Below are positions 20,415-32,530 of a DNA stretch of 64,000 nucleotides, piece by piece. A program made the translations under genes and the position numbers. Position 1 is the first letter of the stretch; every line of letters begins with the position of its first letter. Origin of the DNA: Cylindrodendrum hubeiense. Its lineage: Eukaryota > Ascomycota > Sordariomycetes > Hypocreales > Nectriaceae. The stretch is taken from the NCBI GenBank assembly GCA_014621425.1, contig JAANBB010000104.1, forward strand, positions 42,023-106,022, read 5' to 3'. A model generated the notes under the pieces. It was not told where the DNA came from. It saw only the letters and a list, made by a program, of their open reading frames with translations, and searched no databases.

Positions 20415-22170
20415 CTCGTGTAAGTCGTGTTTGCAGCCGGCGGGTATCACAAGAAGTAGAATAGAAAGAGGAGCAGGTTGTGACCAGACCAGATTCCCAG
20501 GAGGGAAACCGAAAGACTAATAAACGCTGTTTGCTGCGAGCACAATGCGAGCACAATGTAAGCCCAAAGCCCTCCCTCTCTCTCTCTTATGGTAAGCTGG
20601 GATGCTCGCAGGGTATGTGGCCCAGCGGGCGCGACGCTCGCAGTCGGCTTGCGGCGGCAGAAAGCTTGTCGATTCTGGGGTTGGCGGCCCAAGTGCCGAG
20701 GCGGCTAGGTTCGGATTGGAAATCGCGGAATTGTGACGCGATGGATTTCAAGACGTAAAGCAATAGATCGCGGGGACAAATCGGCAACTGGTGATTGGAG
20801 AATTGGGAGCTCGACCGCTGCTGTGTGACAGCAGTATTGTGCTGCTGTGGATCTGTGGGTTTTGTCCCGGCGCTTGAATGGGCGAGGTTGAGCTGCGAGC
20901 GCGACAACTGCAAGACTGGTCATTTAAGTGACGGCCATTGAGTCACGGCTTTGCGCCGCGACGAGGGGGCAATTGTCACAGTGACGAGAGAGAAATGTCT
21001 GGCGGTGTGTGGTCCTTTGTTGCGCCGGTTGCGCCGGTTGCGCGCCAGATGCGCCGGATGTGTCTGGGTTTTACTTTAGGCGTAGTTCACTCATGGTCAT
21101 CTGCCCGTTTTGACTTCCTTGCCACGCTGAAGCTACCAGAGATAGTGGCCACATGCCAGCCTTGAGACCGGTCCCTAGGTCAGCCCAGCGGTTCAGCTCG
21201 TTGTGCCGCCATCCCTTGCTGAATTCGTTTACTTCCCTCCGTCCTTCGTCGCTGCGGAATTCTCGGTCCAAGTCCCAGGTCCGTCCGCCGATCCCCTCCC
21301 CTTCCCCTCCCGCTCCCCTGTAATCAAGTCCTCTTCTCTCTCTTCTCCCTCGTCTCGCCGCATCCGGCCGAGCCTCAGCCGTGCGGCTCCATCCCCGCCC
21401 CGCGGAATCGCAACCCCAGGTGCGCTGTAGCGCTTGTCCGTGTCGTCATTCCCGACGGTGTGCGGTTCTTGCCGCTCGTCGTGGGACTGCAGTCGGCGGT
21501 GGGGGTCGGGGTGGGGCTCCCCAAATGCCGGCTGGCCGGGTCTTACGGAGGCTGACTTCTTACATCGTGCTTGTCTCGATGAGGCTCGATCTCACACAGG
21601 TCCTACAAATGAGGGCCATTTCGGGGTTGGGATGGTGGTCAGCCGCTAGAAGGCTATTATCGGGTGTGCACTTAATTTCTGCATTTATCGTATAATCCGC
21701 GTCACCGCGGGCGCTGCTTTCAACTACACACTCAAATCTGACCCCAAGATTTCCACAGCTCGTATCAAACACCAATTACAGAGCCAAATGCATATTTACA
21801 AAAGAGGATGGGCCCGAATTCTATTCGAATGAACGCGCTGACATCACAAATCCAAGAACAAGGGTAGCAGTGCGGAACACAATAAGCTACTGATCCTACC
21901 CTACACCATCAACAACACCTTACATAACTCGGATCCACTTGAATATCGCACATCAAAGTAGTCAATACAGCAGCACAGCACAAAATATCGAAACCCAAAT
22001 ATGTATATCTATATACTAATATGTATCAGATAGCCGAGAAGGTGAATTCCGTAGACCATCGCGGTCTCCCATTACTCGTATTATCATCCATCAATTAACC
22101 AGCGCTCAAGTACCTCCCATCCCATTATCGGCTCGACTATAGACCGTAACAGGCAGAAAAAAGAAAAAGG
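20415..22170. other. Intergenic, 1.8 kb
   Basis: This interval holds the promoter side of the P450 gene and the 3' flank of CWH43. It contains GC-rich pyrimidine tracts (21270-21400) and AT-rich sequence nearer 22000. No gene is recognised. Confidence 0.5.
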
Positions 22171-25100
22171 CTAGGCATCATTATAGTACCTGGGCTCATC
22201 GAAAACGTGGTATTTATGATCCCTGACACCCTCGCCACGGAACATGGCAGGGAACTTCCAGCCTTCAGGGACTTTGTCCTCATCTACGCGGCGATTGCGC
22301 TTTTTCTCAGGCAAGGCCTCCAGCTTTGCAATCTCGTCGCTCGACTCGGGCACCCTGAACTTGACGACCTGTAGTTCAGTGTCGGTTATGGACCCGCGGC
22401 TAACACGGGCGTAGCCCACGCGCTTCAGGCGTTTGAAAAGGATGTACTCGCACCAGCGGTCCCAATCAGATGGGTCCACATCATGCATGCCTGACTTCTC
22501 GCTCACGAAGGTATTGTAGTTGCCCTCAAGGGGCTCGGTAACTAGATAACTGAGAAGGAATGCAGGACGAGGGCTCGAGCCCATGAGATCCGCGAGATAG
22601 AGAGACTGCAAGCGACGGTCCTCAGGATCCTCCTCCTGTCCGGAGTGGAACACAAAGACGTCGACTAATTGTCCGTAGACATCCAGCGTTGCGTGGATCG
22701 CGGGGGCAAGCTCTCCAACAGGGCTGGGCAGGAGATGGTGCTTGGACTCGACGATGGGGAACTTGGAGAGAAGGGCGGCGCCCCAGGTGTGCTTGTTGGG
22801 GCCTGGGCCGTAATCAACATACATGCCGAGCTCCTCAGCCAAGAATTGAGTGGTGTCACGGTTGCCCATGATTATGCGCTGGTTATCAGTCTCGAGGAGA
22901 CCAATGACATCGAGCTCTAGCTCCTTGATGAGGTCACGGATGCGATACTCGGAAGACCACATATCGTTATCGAGGGAGAAGTGGATGGTCCAAATACCGG
23001 CGGTAAGGATCCGCTCTTCGGGGTGATACGACTTGTAGTCGTTGGTCGGGAACCGCTTGAATGCGGCACAGAGGAAGAAGATGTTGACGAGGAGAGTGGA
23101 TACGCCGAAATACCTCCTCTGCTGGATCGACGAATTCCGCTTCGGTTGCTGCTGGTGAAGCCTAGAAGAGTTGATCCCATAGACACCTGCGCCAATGGAG
23201 GCCATCATGCTCATCATGACCCAATCCGTGTGTTCGCGAACGAGCTGGCCACCGGGGACGAAAGCATAGGCGACGACCCAGACGTGGAACAGGACCAAAA
23301 CGTTGTAAATCAGGAAGCCGAGACCAAAAGTCTTGGCCGGGCTCAACTTCGCCGCGTGAGAGAGCATTGGCACAGAAAAGGCCATCAGGTACGCAGCGAT
23401 GGCAAGCGCACCATAGTATCCAGTCCAATGACTGAAACAAGTCAAAGTCGCTGCTCCAGCACTGCCGACAATGAACACAAGCCAGCTGCTTGCGGCATTC
23501 GGGTTCCAGAGTCCGCCAAAGAGGCCGAGAGACATGGCTCCGACAGTAAGCCAGCCATGGGTTGCGGCACCCGGACCGCGAATGGGATAGCCCTCCCAGA
23601 CCCAGAGGATCATGGTGCTGGTATCCGAGAGAAGGGAGTGAAGGCCAAAAAACAGACCACCAATACCGATGGACGCTAGCAAGCTCGAATCGCTTTTGGC
23701 TGGGTTCGTGTAAGTGCCGATCGTCAGGGGGGCCTTGCGCGTGAAGCGGAGAACAGCGAGGACGCCAAGGAAAAGGCCAGTTCCATTCCACCCGCCATTT
23801 TCAGCATGCATGACGGCCCAGATGGGGTTGTTGGTCCACCAGGCATATTTGACGGTCGAGGACAGAATCAGGCCAATCATCCATCCAAGGATCTTGGTCT
23901 CGAGACGACCGTCATGGGTTGACTCGGTGTACAGGGTGCCAACCCAGCCAAGGCACGCCATGACCACCCCGAAACCCACAGCGAATAGGCGAGCCACCGG
24001 CTCTTCCACGAGATATGCCGCGATGCCTACGAGAGACAAGAGGTGAACAGTTCGGAGGTTGCTGAGAACCCATGATCGCATGGAGCGATTGGCCAAGAGG
24101 AACGGCGAGACGGTCGTCATGACGAGGACTTCGTAGCCCGAGATGCCCATGTACCAGAGCGGGAAGACTGCGCCATCATTAACCTCGGTCCATAAAATAT
24201 GTCTCGAATGACTTACACCAGACCAAAACGCCGAGACTGGTGAGAATGGACCAGAAAACGAACTAGAGCAGGTCAGCAGCCACAAAAAACGGCTTGCAGG
24301 GAATAAACCTACACCATGGTATACGTCCGCAGCAATGTCGAAAGCCTGCGACCAGGTAAAGCGAAAAGCAAAAACTCCACCGGTTGCTTTTTCTTTCCTG
24401 ACGATGGTGTCAATGAGTCTGTAAGTGAACTCTTGATTTCCTGGTATGTACTTACTCCTTCTCTAGTACGGCGGACGGGATGGAATATCGAATCACACTG
24501 CAAAGATTTAGAACGATGCTCCAACTGACAAGTATATTGTGCACCAATTGTATCAAAAAAAAAAGCCAAAAAAGCCGAAAACGCGTGAAAGAATACTATG
24601 TTGGAAGCCAATGGACGTACCCATTCCCCGCTCCCTTGACATCCCGGACCGTAACCTCAAAGGTGTCAAAGTCGAGCGCTGTAACGGCGTCGAAGGCAAC
24701 GTCGAACAGAACCAATGCCCACTCAAAAAAAGCGTAGGTCGTGTAAGCTGAGGGGTCCATTTGTTAGCGGGGTTCGCGGAAAGTCAGTTGGGCGCATTGG
24801 ATGGATGTCTTACCCCCAGCAACGCGATGGACCTTGTGTTGGATAAAATAGTAGATCATGGGTACGAGGGTAGTGAAAAATGCGGTCGCAAGGTATTTAC
24901 GATACTTGATTGCGCGGGGATTGGGTGGGCTGAGGGCGATGCAACCGGTCGTCCAGGGTAGGGTTGTAACGAGGTACGAAATCATAAGGATGTCGTGCCA
25001 ATCATGATCGTCGGTGGATGTGATGAATGTCCAGCCACCACAGGTCGCGGTTCGGAAGACACCCATGAATGCGACAAATGCGGGGAGCCGGTTGCCTGAC

Positions 25101-25555
25101 TTTCGCGTGAGGAGGAACCACAGCCCGATGAGGGCGAGGCGAGGACCTGCCAGGGTTAGAAACGAAGCATTGGCAGCGTGAGGAGACTCTCGCACCTGAT
25201 GACATTGCAATGAAGAACATGAAGAACGATCGCTCAGGGTATCGGTCGCCAATGGTGGCGGAGACGGAGGGGAACCATTCTTCCGGGTAGCCGTAGAACT
25301 CGTTCTGGACGATCTTGTGGTAGTGCAGCGAGACGCCGACGATCAGGGCACTCAGGAAAGCAGCTGTAGAGGGCCCGTTAGTTTCCATTGTGATCCGCCG
25401 AGTCCTGCGACCACGAGGACGTCGCGGAGAAGCAAGGTCGACAGCGAAGACGGCGGCAACTTACCATAGCCAGTGGTCGTGTGTATCCAGCTAACCAAAC
25501 TGCCGTTGAAGGTTAGGACGATGCCAGTGTCTTTGTCCTTGTATTTAGACGCCAT
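22171..25555 (-). CDS. cwh43: CWH43-like GPI-anchor lipid remodelling protein
   Basis: Eight exons fit: 25465-25555, 25196-25363, 24814-25146, 24621-24747, 24456-24497, 24313-24418, 24217-24262 and 22171-24167, giving 969 residues (yeast Cwh43 is of similar size). The N-terminal third is a FRAG1/PGAP2-like multi-span domain ([20 protein letters not shown]). A long polytopic middle follows. The C-terminal 270 residues are an exonuclease/endonuclease/phosphatase-like domain ([45 protein letters not shown]). In yeast the protein sits in the ER and exchanges diacylglycerol for ceramide on GPI anchors. Introns are 101, 49, 66, 123, 37, 50 and 49 bp. The 37-bp one (24419-24455) is unusually short, so exons near 24456-24497 are the least certain part. 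The start is divergent from UTP6. Confidence 0.9.
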
Positions 25556-26065
25556 TTTGACAGGAAAAATAGGAAAACAAACACTCTACAACACCGTCCG
25601 GGTGATCCGAGAAGGAAGATCGAGGGAGGAAAAGAGCGAGGGGGTAGAAATGCAAGCGGAGGTGGTGAGATGTCGGCCAAGACTGACGGACCTCGGACTT
25701 TCACGTTACTCACTGGCGATGTAATTGTGCCAACTGTGGAGCCCCGACAGGGATCCGGCCTTGGTAATGGCGCTTGCGGATTGAGCGGCGTGGGCCAGTT
25801 GTGCCAAAACACTCAAGCTCCCCGGCAGCTACGGAGTACCGCCCCCCCAGCGAACCCCCCAGCGAACCCCCCCAGTGACCTACGTAACAAGGCTGAGAGG
25901 CGCCCGCGCCCCGCTAAAAAAAAAACATTTGCCAGCCTCGCGAATCGCTAAAAAGCCAAAGAAAACTTCATTCCAAGAAGCGACCGCTACCCACCACGCT
26001 TTAGACCCGCCGAGCAGCAACACTTGCTGGAACACCGCCCCGCGACCAAGACACAGTACAAAATC
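25556..26065. promoter_or_regulatory. Shared divergent promoter, CWH43 / UTP6
   Basis: The 510-bp gap separates the two start codons. It contains a C-rich direct repeat CCAGCGAACCCCC (about 25857-25883) and an A-run at about 25916-25925. Shared control is inferred from position. Confidence 0.5.
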
Positions 26066-27330
26066 ATGGCCGGTGTCACTGAGAAGGCGAGATTCTATCT
26101 CGAGCGCGCAGTGCCGCAGCTGCGCGAGTGGGAGGAAAAGGAAATTTTTTCAAAGGTCCGTTGCTTCACTCACTGTCTCGGCCCTTCGCCGTTTTCTGGT
26201 TTCGCCAGCAGCCACTGACATTTCCTTTCCAGGATGAGATCCGCACCATCGTCCAGAAGCGCAATGATTTCGAGCACAAGGTCCTCTCGCCGGGGAACAA
26301 GGCCAATGACTGGTCTCTCTACGCGAAATGGGAGCAGTCTCTCGAGGCCCTCCGCAGCAAACGCTGCAAGCGCCTCAAGATCCGCCACCTCAACTCCGCC
26401 CACGCCGGGCAGGGCCGTACCCTCGCCATATTCGAACGAGGCGTCAGCCGACACCAAGGAAGCGGCGAGCTCTGGAGGGAATACCTGGCCTATGCCGCCA
26501 GCGTCAAGGCTGCGAAGCGCTGGCGCCGCACCATGACCAATGCCCTGCGCATGATGCCCACCGATCCCGAGCTCTGGGTCATGGCCGGTCGACGGTCGGC
26601 GCGCAACGGAGACATGGCTGCTGCCCGAGGCTTCTTCATGCGAGGATGCCGCTTCTGCACCAAGGATGGCACGCTGTGGCTGGAGTATGCGCGGTGCGAA
26701 ATGGAATGGTTGGAGAAGGTGGACAAGAGGAAGGAGGCTAAGAACAGCGGCGATGTGCTCCGCCCGGATCGAGTCGAGGACGAGGACGAGCTTCGAATTG
26801 TCGACAGCGACGACGAGGACGACGATGGCACCATGCTTCCTGAACCGTCCACTGTACAGGCCAAGGTCATTGACAAGAAATCGGTCCAGAAACTCGAGTC
26901 GAACCCTGCCATGGACGGCGCCATTCCCATGGCCATTTTCGACATATCGAAAAAGCAAGGATTCTTCAACGCCGAGGTTGCAGAGACCTTCTTCGACATG
27001 TTCGCATCATTCACCAAGCTGTCTGTTCAGCCGCGGATATCGCAGCACGTCCTGGATGCCCTGGATCAGGAGTATCCCAACCAGCCCTCCACCTGCAACG
27101 CCCACATTCGCCAGCCCGTCATTGGCGTGAGCCCCGCCACTGCCGACTTCCCCATGAACCTCAGGGAGGTGTTGGCGCGTCTGAACAAGTACCTGGAGGT
27201 CACGACGAACCGGGCAGAGCTGCAGAAGAAGACTGTGGCGTGGATTGATGGATACCTGGCGTTGGAGAACCTGGATGAGGGCATTCGGGCGGTGCTGGAG
27301 CATACCAAGAACAAGGTGGCGGCCGCGTAA
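26066..27330 (+). CDS. utp6: U3 snoRNP / SSU processome component UTP6
   Basis: Two exons, 26066-26155 and 26233-27330, flank a 77-bp intron and give 395 residues. The start MAGVTEKARFYLERAVPQL and the following EKEIFSK-DEIRTIVQKRNDFEH are the conserved Utp6 N-terminus. HAT (half-a-TPR) repeats run from about residue 60 to 190 (WSLYAKWEQSLEALR, ELWREYLAYAASVKA, ELWVMAGRRSARNGD, TLWLEYARCEMEWLE). An acidic stretch (DSDDEDDDG) follows at about residues 225-235. The protein acts in the nucleolus in the UTP-B subcomplex for 18S rRNA processing, known from yeast. The length is a little below yeast Utp6. The last 31 codons are duplicated immediately downstream in decayed form. Confidence 0.95.
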
Positions 27331-27447
27331 GAGACCGGTCTATGTGGATTGATGGGTATCTGGCGTTGAAGAGCCTGGACGAAGGCATTTGAGCGGTGTT
27401 GCAACATACCAAGAATAAAATGGCGGCCACGTAGGCGGCTGGTGACT
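27240..27447 (+). repeat. Diverged 104-bp tandem duplication of the UTP6 3' end
   Basis: Bases 27344-27447 repeat 27240-27343 with a constant offset of 104 and no indel. The match includes the stop region (TAA at 27328-27330 against TAG at 27432-27434). Nearly all of the roughly 15 differences over the coding part are transitions. In the copy, CGG becomes TGA, a stop. Confidence 0.9.
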
Positions 27448-30400
27448 GGAGTAGAGAATTTAATGACTACTCCCTGATGCGGATCAACGCAAGGCAACAC
27501 TGGCCCTCGAAGTTCACTGTGGGTGGTCCGTGATTCCATCTGACCCGAAACATGACAGTGAGATGCAAGTGAGCTTCACAACTTATCTCAAACCCCATGC
27601 GGGGGGGAACTGTGGATATCGGACTAGGATGATATCACAGACGATCTCCTTCGTACATCGTGGGCAGCCACTGATGTGGTGGTTGCAAGCCCCTAACCAG
27701 ACCTGGGGGTTCCAGCGGCTTGGGATTGGAGCAAGGGAGAGCCGCAGTGGGGCGCGGCATCATCTGGATTACCAAGACAGAAACTACTTCAACCGAACCA
27801 CGGGAGGAAAGAAAAGGAAAGCAATAATGCGGACATAGAGTTCCGAGGCCACCAAGGGATAAACTGGTTGATCAGGGACATTCTCATGGAGCACTTTCTT
27901 CAAAATACAGTGTATGGTTCGCCTTGGGGGGGCGCCGCACACTGTTGGCCCGCAATCATGGATGTGCGTTCGGAGGAGGCGGGCTCGCCCTGGCGGATGG
28001 CACCATGCGTCATGTATGCACGGCCGACCAAACAAGCACGGCGGCAGGCTGGTGACATGCACGCCACGACGCGACCCTTTGCACAAAACTTGCCCTAACG
28101 AGACACTTGCCGGTGTGGGAGCACGCAGTTGGACGTACGAAGGGCAGGTGATATCGCCCGAATACCACACAACAGCTTGGCTGGGATGCATGCAAAGTTG
28201 ACGGATGGTTTACCTCGTGTCCATGTAATTTCCTTGGGACTTGAAGCGACGCCCTTCTGGAGATGGGGAGATGTTTTCCGGGGTGGGTGATTCGGGTTGT
28301 AGTAGAACTGGCCTCGGACAGACTGGGGAGCCAGTAGCGACTCCTATGTACTCTCCAAACCACCCAATGTAAGCATAATTGCCTGGGGGCCACCGCCGTC
28401 GACGTCGTCTGACATGCGACGATATTCGACGCCGAAGACCCGGATTCGGTCGCGCTGGATCTGCAGCAGCCCATGGAAAAACTAGCAGATAACGAATCTT
28501 GTCTTGCGTGGTCAAATACATGAGAGGGTAATGACAAGTGAAATTAGGCCTGGACGTCTCATAATCGAGCTAGATACCATGAGGTTCGGCAGTGCGGGTC
28601 GTGGGATGAATGGTCTCGTCGGACCACGTGCCGAGTGGGTGTCAGTAGTTGCACAACGCCCTTCGAGTTCTGCTGCTGAACACGAGCAAAACCCAGTCCA
28701 GTTCCTCAGGTCCGAATGGCGTAGCTTGATGCTGTGTCGATCAGGATGGGCAGGAGAAAGCGCCTCGGGACGAGACAGATCTGCAACCACGCAGTGTATG
28801 TTGTTTCAGGGATCAGTGGCCTCGTCTGGCGGCCAGCGTGGAGGTGCGGCGCCCCAGCATCATATGTGACCGGGGAAAAGCCTCGCATCTAACCCGTCTG
28901 TAGCTTGCCACCAACAGGTTCTCCATGTGGGGTGAGTGAACAGGTAAGGAAACGGGTTGGGCGTGAAAAAGGCGCGGTGAAGAGTGAGAGAGGGGGGATG
29001 TGGGAGGTGGGATGAGGAAGTGGAGGAGGACGAGGATGAAGGAGGAGGGGGGTTGGGCCACCACCCGGCCAAAGGCAGCAATCTGCACAGGCTCAGGCTC
29101 AGATAATGAAAGCGAGGAATTGCGTACATCTGTACAAAGCTGTCAAAAAAACATGGACAGAGCAGCGGGCGCTTTCGAGTAGCCGCAAGCCATCATCATC
29201 ACACGCACAAGTTGAGCAGAGGACGAGGTCGAGTAGCGGCCGTAGGTCGTACAGGGAACAGGGCCCGCCAAGTCACCCGCGTGGTGGGCGGTGATCTCGG
29301 GCGCTCGGGGGGGGTGGATGAATGAGCCAGCCCAGCCAGAATGAATCGCCCTCGACCAGACTGAGGCGAAGTGAATGGAACCGAATTTGAGGCAGATCGA
29401 TCTGGAAAACGTCAATCAAACCCAGCCAAGTGCCAGCAAGGTGGCTCACAGAAAGCTTCTTCTGCGTGGAAGTGGATGGACGCTGAGGTGTACAGTCTGG
29501 ATGGGGGGAGGGTTGGATGGATGGATGGATGGATGGATGAATGAATGTGGTCGAACGCAGTGTCCTAGCACCACCTAATAAGCAGCGATAATGGCAGCGG
29601 CAGTAGCAGCAGCGCCAGGTGTAATGGGCGGAGAATTTTTCCTTTCGTTACCTGAACATAAGGGTCCCGTCAGGTTAGGTACTGGAGGTAGGTAGGCATT
29701 TCACATAACTACCCCCCTTCCCCCGTTCCTTCTGACTGCCCATTTTCCCACCCATTTTCACCTTTCTGATGCCTGTCTTCCCCTTCCCATCGCTCGTCTT
29801 TCGGTTCCCCTTGTTCATTGCGACGTGCGTTGCTGTCGTGTCTCGTTTTCCTGGTTGCCCACTTACATGAACGATGCCCGTATGCTGGGTTTAGGGGGTG
29901 CCAGGGCACCTGGGCGGGCGTTGACGAGTGCCGACGGACGGCAGCAGGTGCGGCGACGCAGCGACAGAGCAGCCAAGCTGGCGACGACAAAAACCACGGA
30001 TTGCGCTTGATTCTGGACCATTTCCCGACCGACGACGGATTCACGACGACAGAGAAGGGCGCCTGCCTTGACCGGTTCTTTGGAGGCCCTCGAAACGCCG
30101 CTGCTTTGGCCATGACGACCTGCCTGACCAGGATGGCATCCACTCGGGAAGCCCCAGTGGATAGCCTGCATCAGGCGCCACCACAGCAATCCCCGGATTC
30201 AAACCCGACCAGCCCTGCGCACTGCGCCCCTTGACGAACGGAGGCAAGGACTCACGCCTTATCAGCAGTGGGGGATTTCATGGTATTTGGCCACCGAGCA
30301 GAATGCCCTTTTGAAACGGAAAGGAACGGACACGACTACATTGCGAAAGGGAGCGAGGGGAGCGCTGTCAATCGACGACGGGGAGCGGGCGGGCCTCTCC

Positions 30401-32530
30401 CTGGATCTCGTTCACGGCCGTCGCCCAAACTCCATCCTCCAGGGTTGTGCTATTGGCGGGGCGGCTGCAGGCGCCATTTTCTCTGGGCCGCCCGGAGCGG
30501 AACCTGAACGGTCGAGTCGCCATCCCATCATCGCTCACCACAGGGGCAGCCTTTCCGGGGGTTGGTCCAGCCCAGTGTCGACCGATTGCGGCCAAATCTG
30601 AGATGAGCCTGCACGAGTGTGCAGCAAGCGCTGCACATTACCAACGGAGCGGCAAATTGTCACCGGTCGGTGTTACGCCTTGTGTGACCCATCCAACAGT
30701 GCCTGGGCCGAGTTGGATGGCGGCGTTATGATCGTCTAGGATAGATGGGCCTAGATGGCTGTGCGTTTCGGGCTCTTGCGACTCGGCGAGATGGCCCGCA
30801 GGCTCCCGTCTCTGGCTTACACCGAGAGAGCTGAGCCGTTCCATGATTCAGGCCTCGTGTTCGGCTGGGAAAAGAGCACAATTCCGATACATGCAACCGC
30901 GGTAATCGGCGCACTATGGAAGGTTATCGAGACCTGTGGATGACCCGCGGATGTGTTTCTGGACCTAGGCTCATGTGGCTGGGCATCAACTTCGCGCCGG
31001 TTATCCATTTCAGGGACAAGTCGTCGCTGCCATATTCAGCGAGATTCTGTTGGGAGCATTGATACTGGATCCTGGAATGTCATTCGGACATGAGGCGCCC
31101 GGCTAATCACGGCAGTTGTGGGCAGCGAAGCGAGCAGCTGGACGAAGCAGACGATGACGGCGTGCCCACGAACAGTGAAAGCATGACTGCGAAAGCAAGG
31201 ACGAAGGTTCGTTAGCATTTCAACACGCTTCAAACGCATCAGGAAGAGGAGGGGCGGGATCGAAGTCGCTTGCTGTGCCTCCTAGACAATCACCTGCGAC
31301 TTGCATCCCAGCCGCTCGTGTCGGGTGATTCGGTTCTGGGACCGGATGATAGCAGGGCGATATGCATCCTTCGCCAGACTGTTAGGCGGGATGCTGTTTG
31401 CCCATGCACTTTTGCTAACTATTTCGACTGCCCACACTATCATGCTGCTAACAGATGGCTCTGATTGGACAGAGGCCCACTCGGTTAGCTGATATCTAAG
31501 CGACGCTAGGCCGGGAACGGGCAAAGCAAGGCTCAGCCTTCAGGCAAAGGCATTTCACCGTCGGTCGCTGAAACCAATGCCATTCAGCATCCGCAGCGTA
31601 TTCGACTGTCCGACTCGCCTCGCAGTCATCCGCCTCAACGCGCCTTAGGTAAGACCTTGGCTCTCATTCATTCACCTCCTTCTACGTACCGTCTGTCCCT
31701 GTACCGTCCATCGTTCCCCGGCCGCGGATAGAGTTGTCCATTTGCGCTTCTTCCCCCGTCCCCCGTCTCGTGACGCCTCATCAAACGCCCGTCGCCCTCC
31801 CCTTCCCCTTCCTTGGCCCCAGCCCGCCTGCCCTTGGATGGTCTCAGCGCTGCGCGTCTGTCGGTTTATGTGGCTCTCGGACGCCGCTGCTGCTTGCTGC
31901 TGCTGACCTGGCACGAAAAAATTCTCCCTCACTGGCTCCCTACCACCCCCCAAAAGGACCGACCCTAGGACCCAACACCCAAGCCAAAGGCCAAAGGCCC
32001 GTGGAAGACGCATAGTACCAAAGGGCTCTCGCTACTTGCCATTCTCCGGCCTGGAACCTGCTGGGCGCTGGTCACTTCCGTCACTCCCTCCTCGCCCTCG
32101 CTACCGGCCCTTCCCTGCGCTGCCACTGGTCCGTTGCTGGGCCTTTTTTTTCTCGCCTGCTGCGCTGCGCTGCCACGGCGCGCTCCTCCCTCTCTCTGCC
32201 ACTGCCCTGCACTTGCACTGCGCTGCGCTGCCTGAGTCCTAAGCACCGACCACCCACTTCCAGCCGCGGCCACGCCCACGCCCGCGCAGAGACAAGCCCC
32301 CCGACTCTCTCTGGTCTGGTCCGGCCTGCCTGCTGTCTTTTTTCCCACACCACTCTCCACCACCCACGCCGCGACGCGACTTGTCCATCACCACCGTGTC
32401 ACTGCCCATCTCATCTGCCCGTCCCCATCCCCATCCCCATCCCTAGTCCCTGGCGCTCCTCCATGGAGGCTGGTCGCGTGCCTGCTGATCGCTAACGTCG
32501 CCGCGCACACAGCCTGTTGGGCCGATCGCC
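27448..32530. other. 5-kb interval without a convincing gene
   Basis: I see only short, compositionally ordinary frames with no domain wording. GC-rich blocks alternate with simple repeats such as (GGAT)n at 29515. From about 31640 the sequence becomes pyrimidine-rich and probably includes the leader of the ARID gene; GCTAAC at 32491-32496 followed by CACACAG at 32506-32512 looks like the end of a leader intron. An unusually long promoter or a non-coding transcript is possible. Confidence 0.5.
29515..29545. repeat. (GGAT)n microsatellite
   Basis: Six to seven GGAT units in a row grade into GAAT units. Confidence 0.9.

Noticed and set aside
22981..23679. 232-codon plus-strand frame across CWH43
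   Set aside because: It is antisense to the membrane-spanning part of CWH43, with no recognisable wording.
26170..26958. 262-codon minus-strand frame across UTP6
   Set aside because: It is the mirror of the UTP6 exon and is explained by codon bias.
28010..28537. 175-codon minus-strand frame
   Set aside because: It is Cys/His/Ser-rich without spacing of any known zinc-binding motif.
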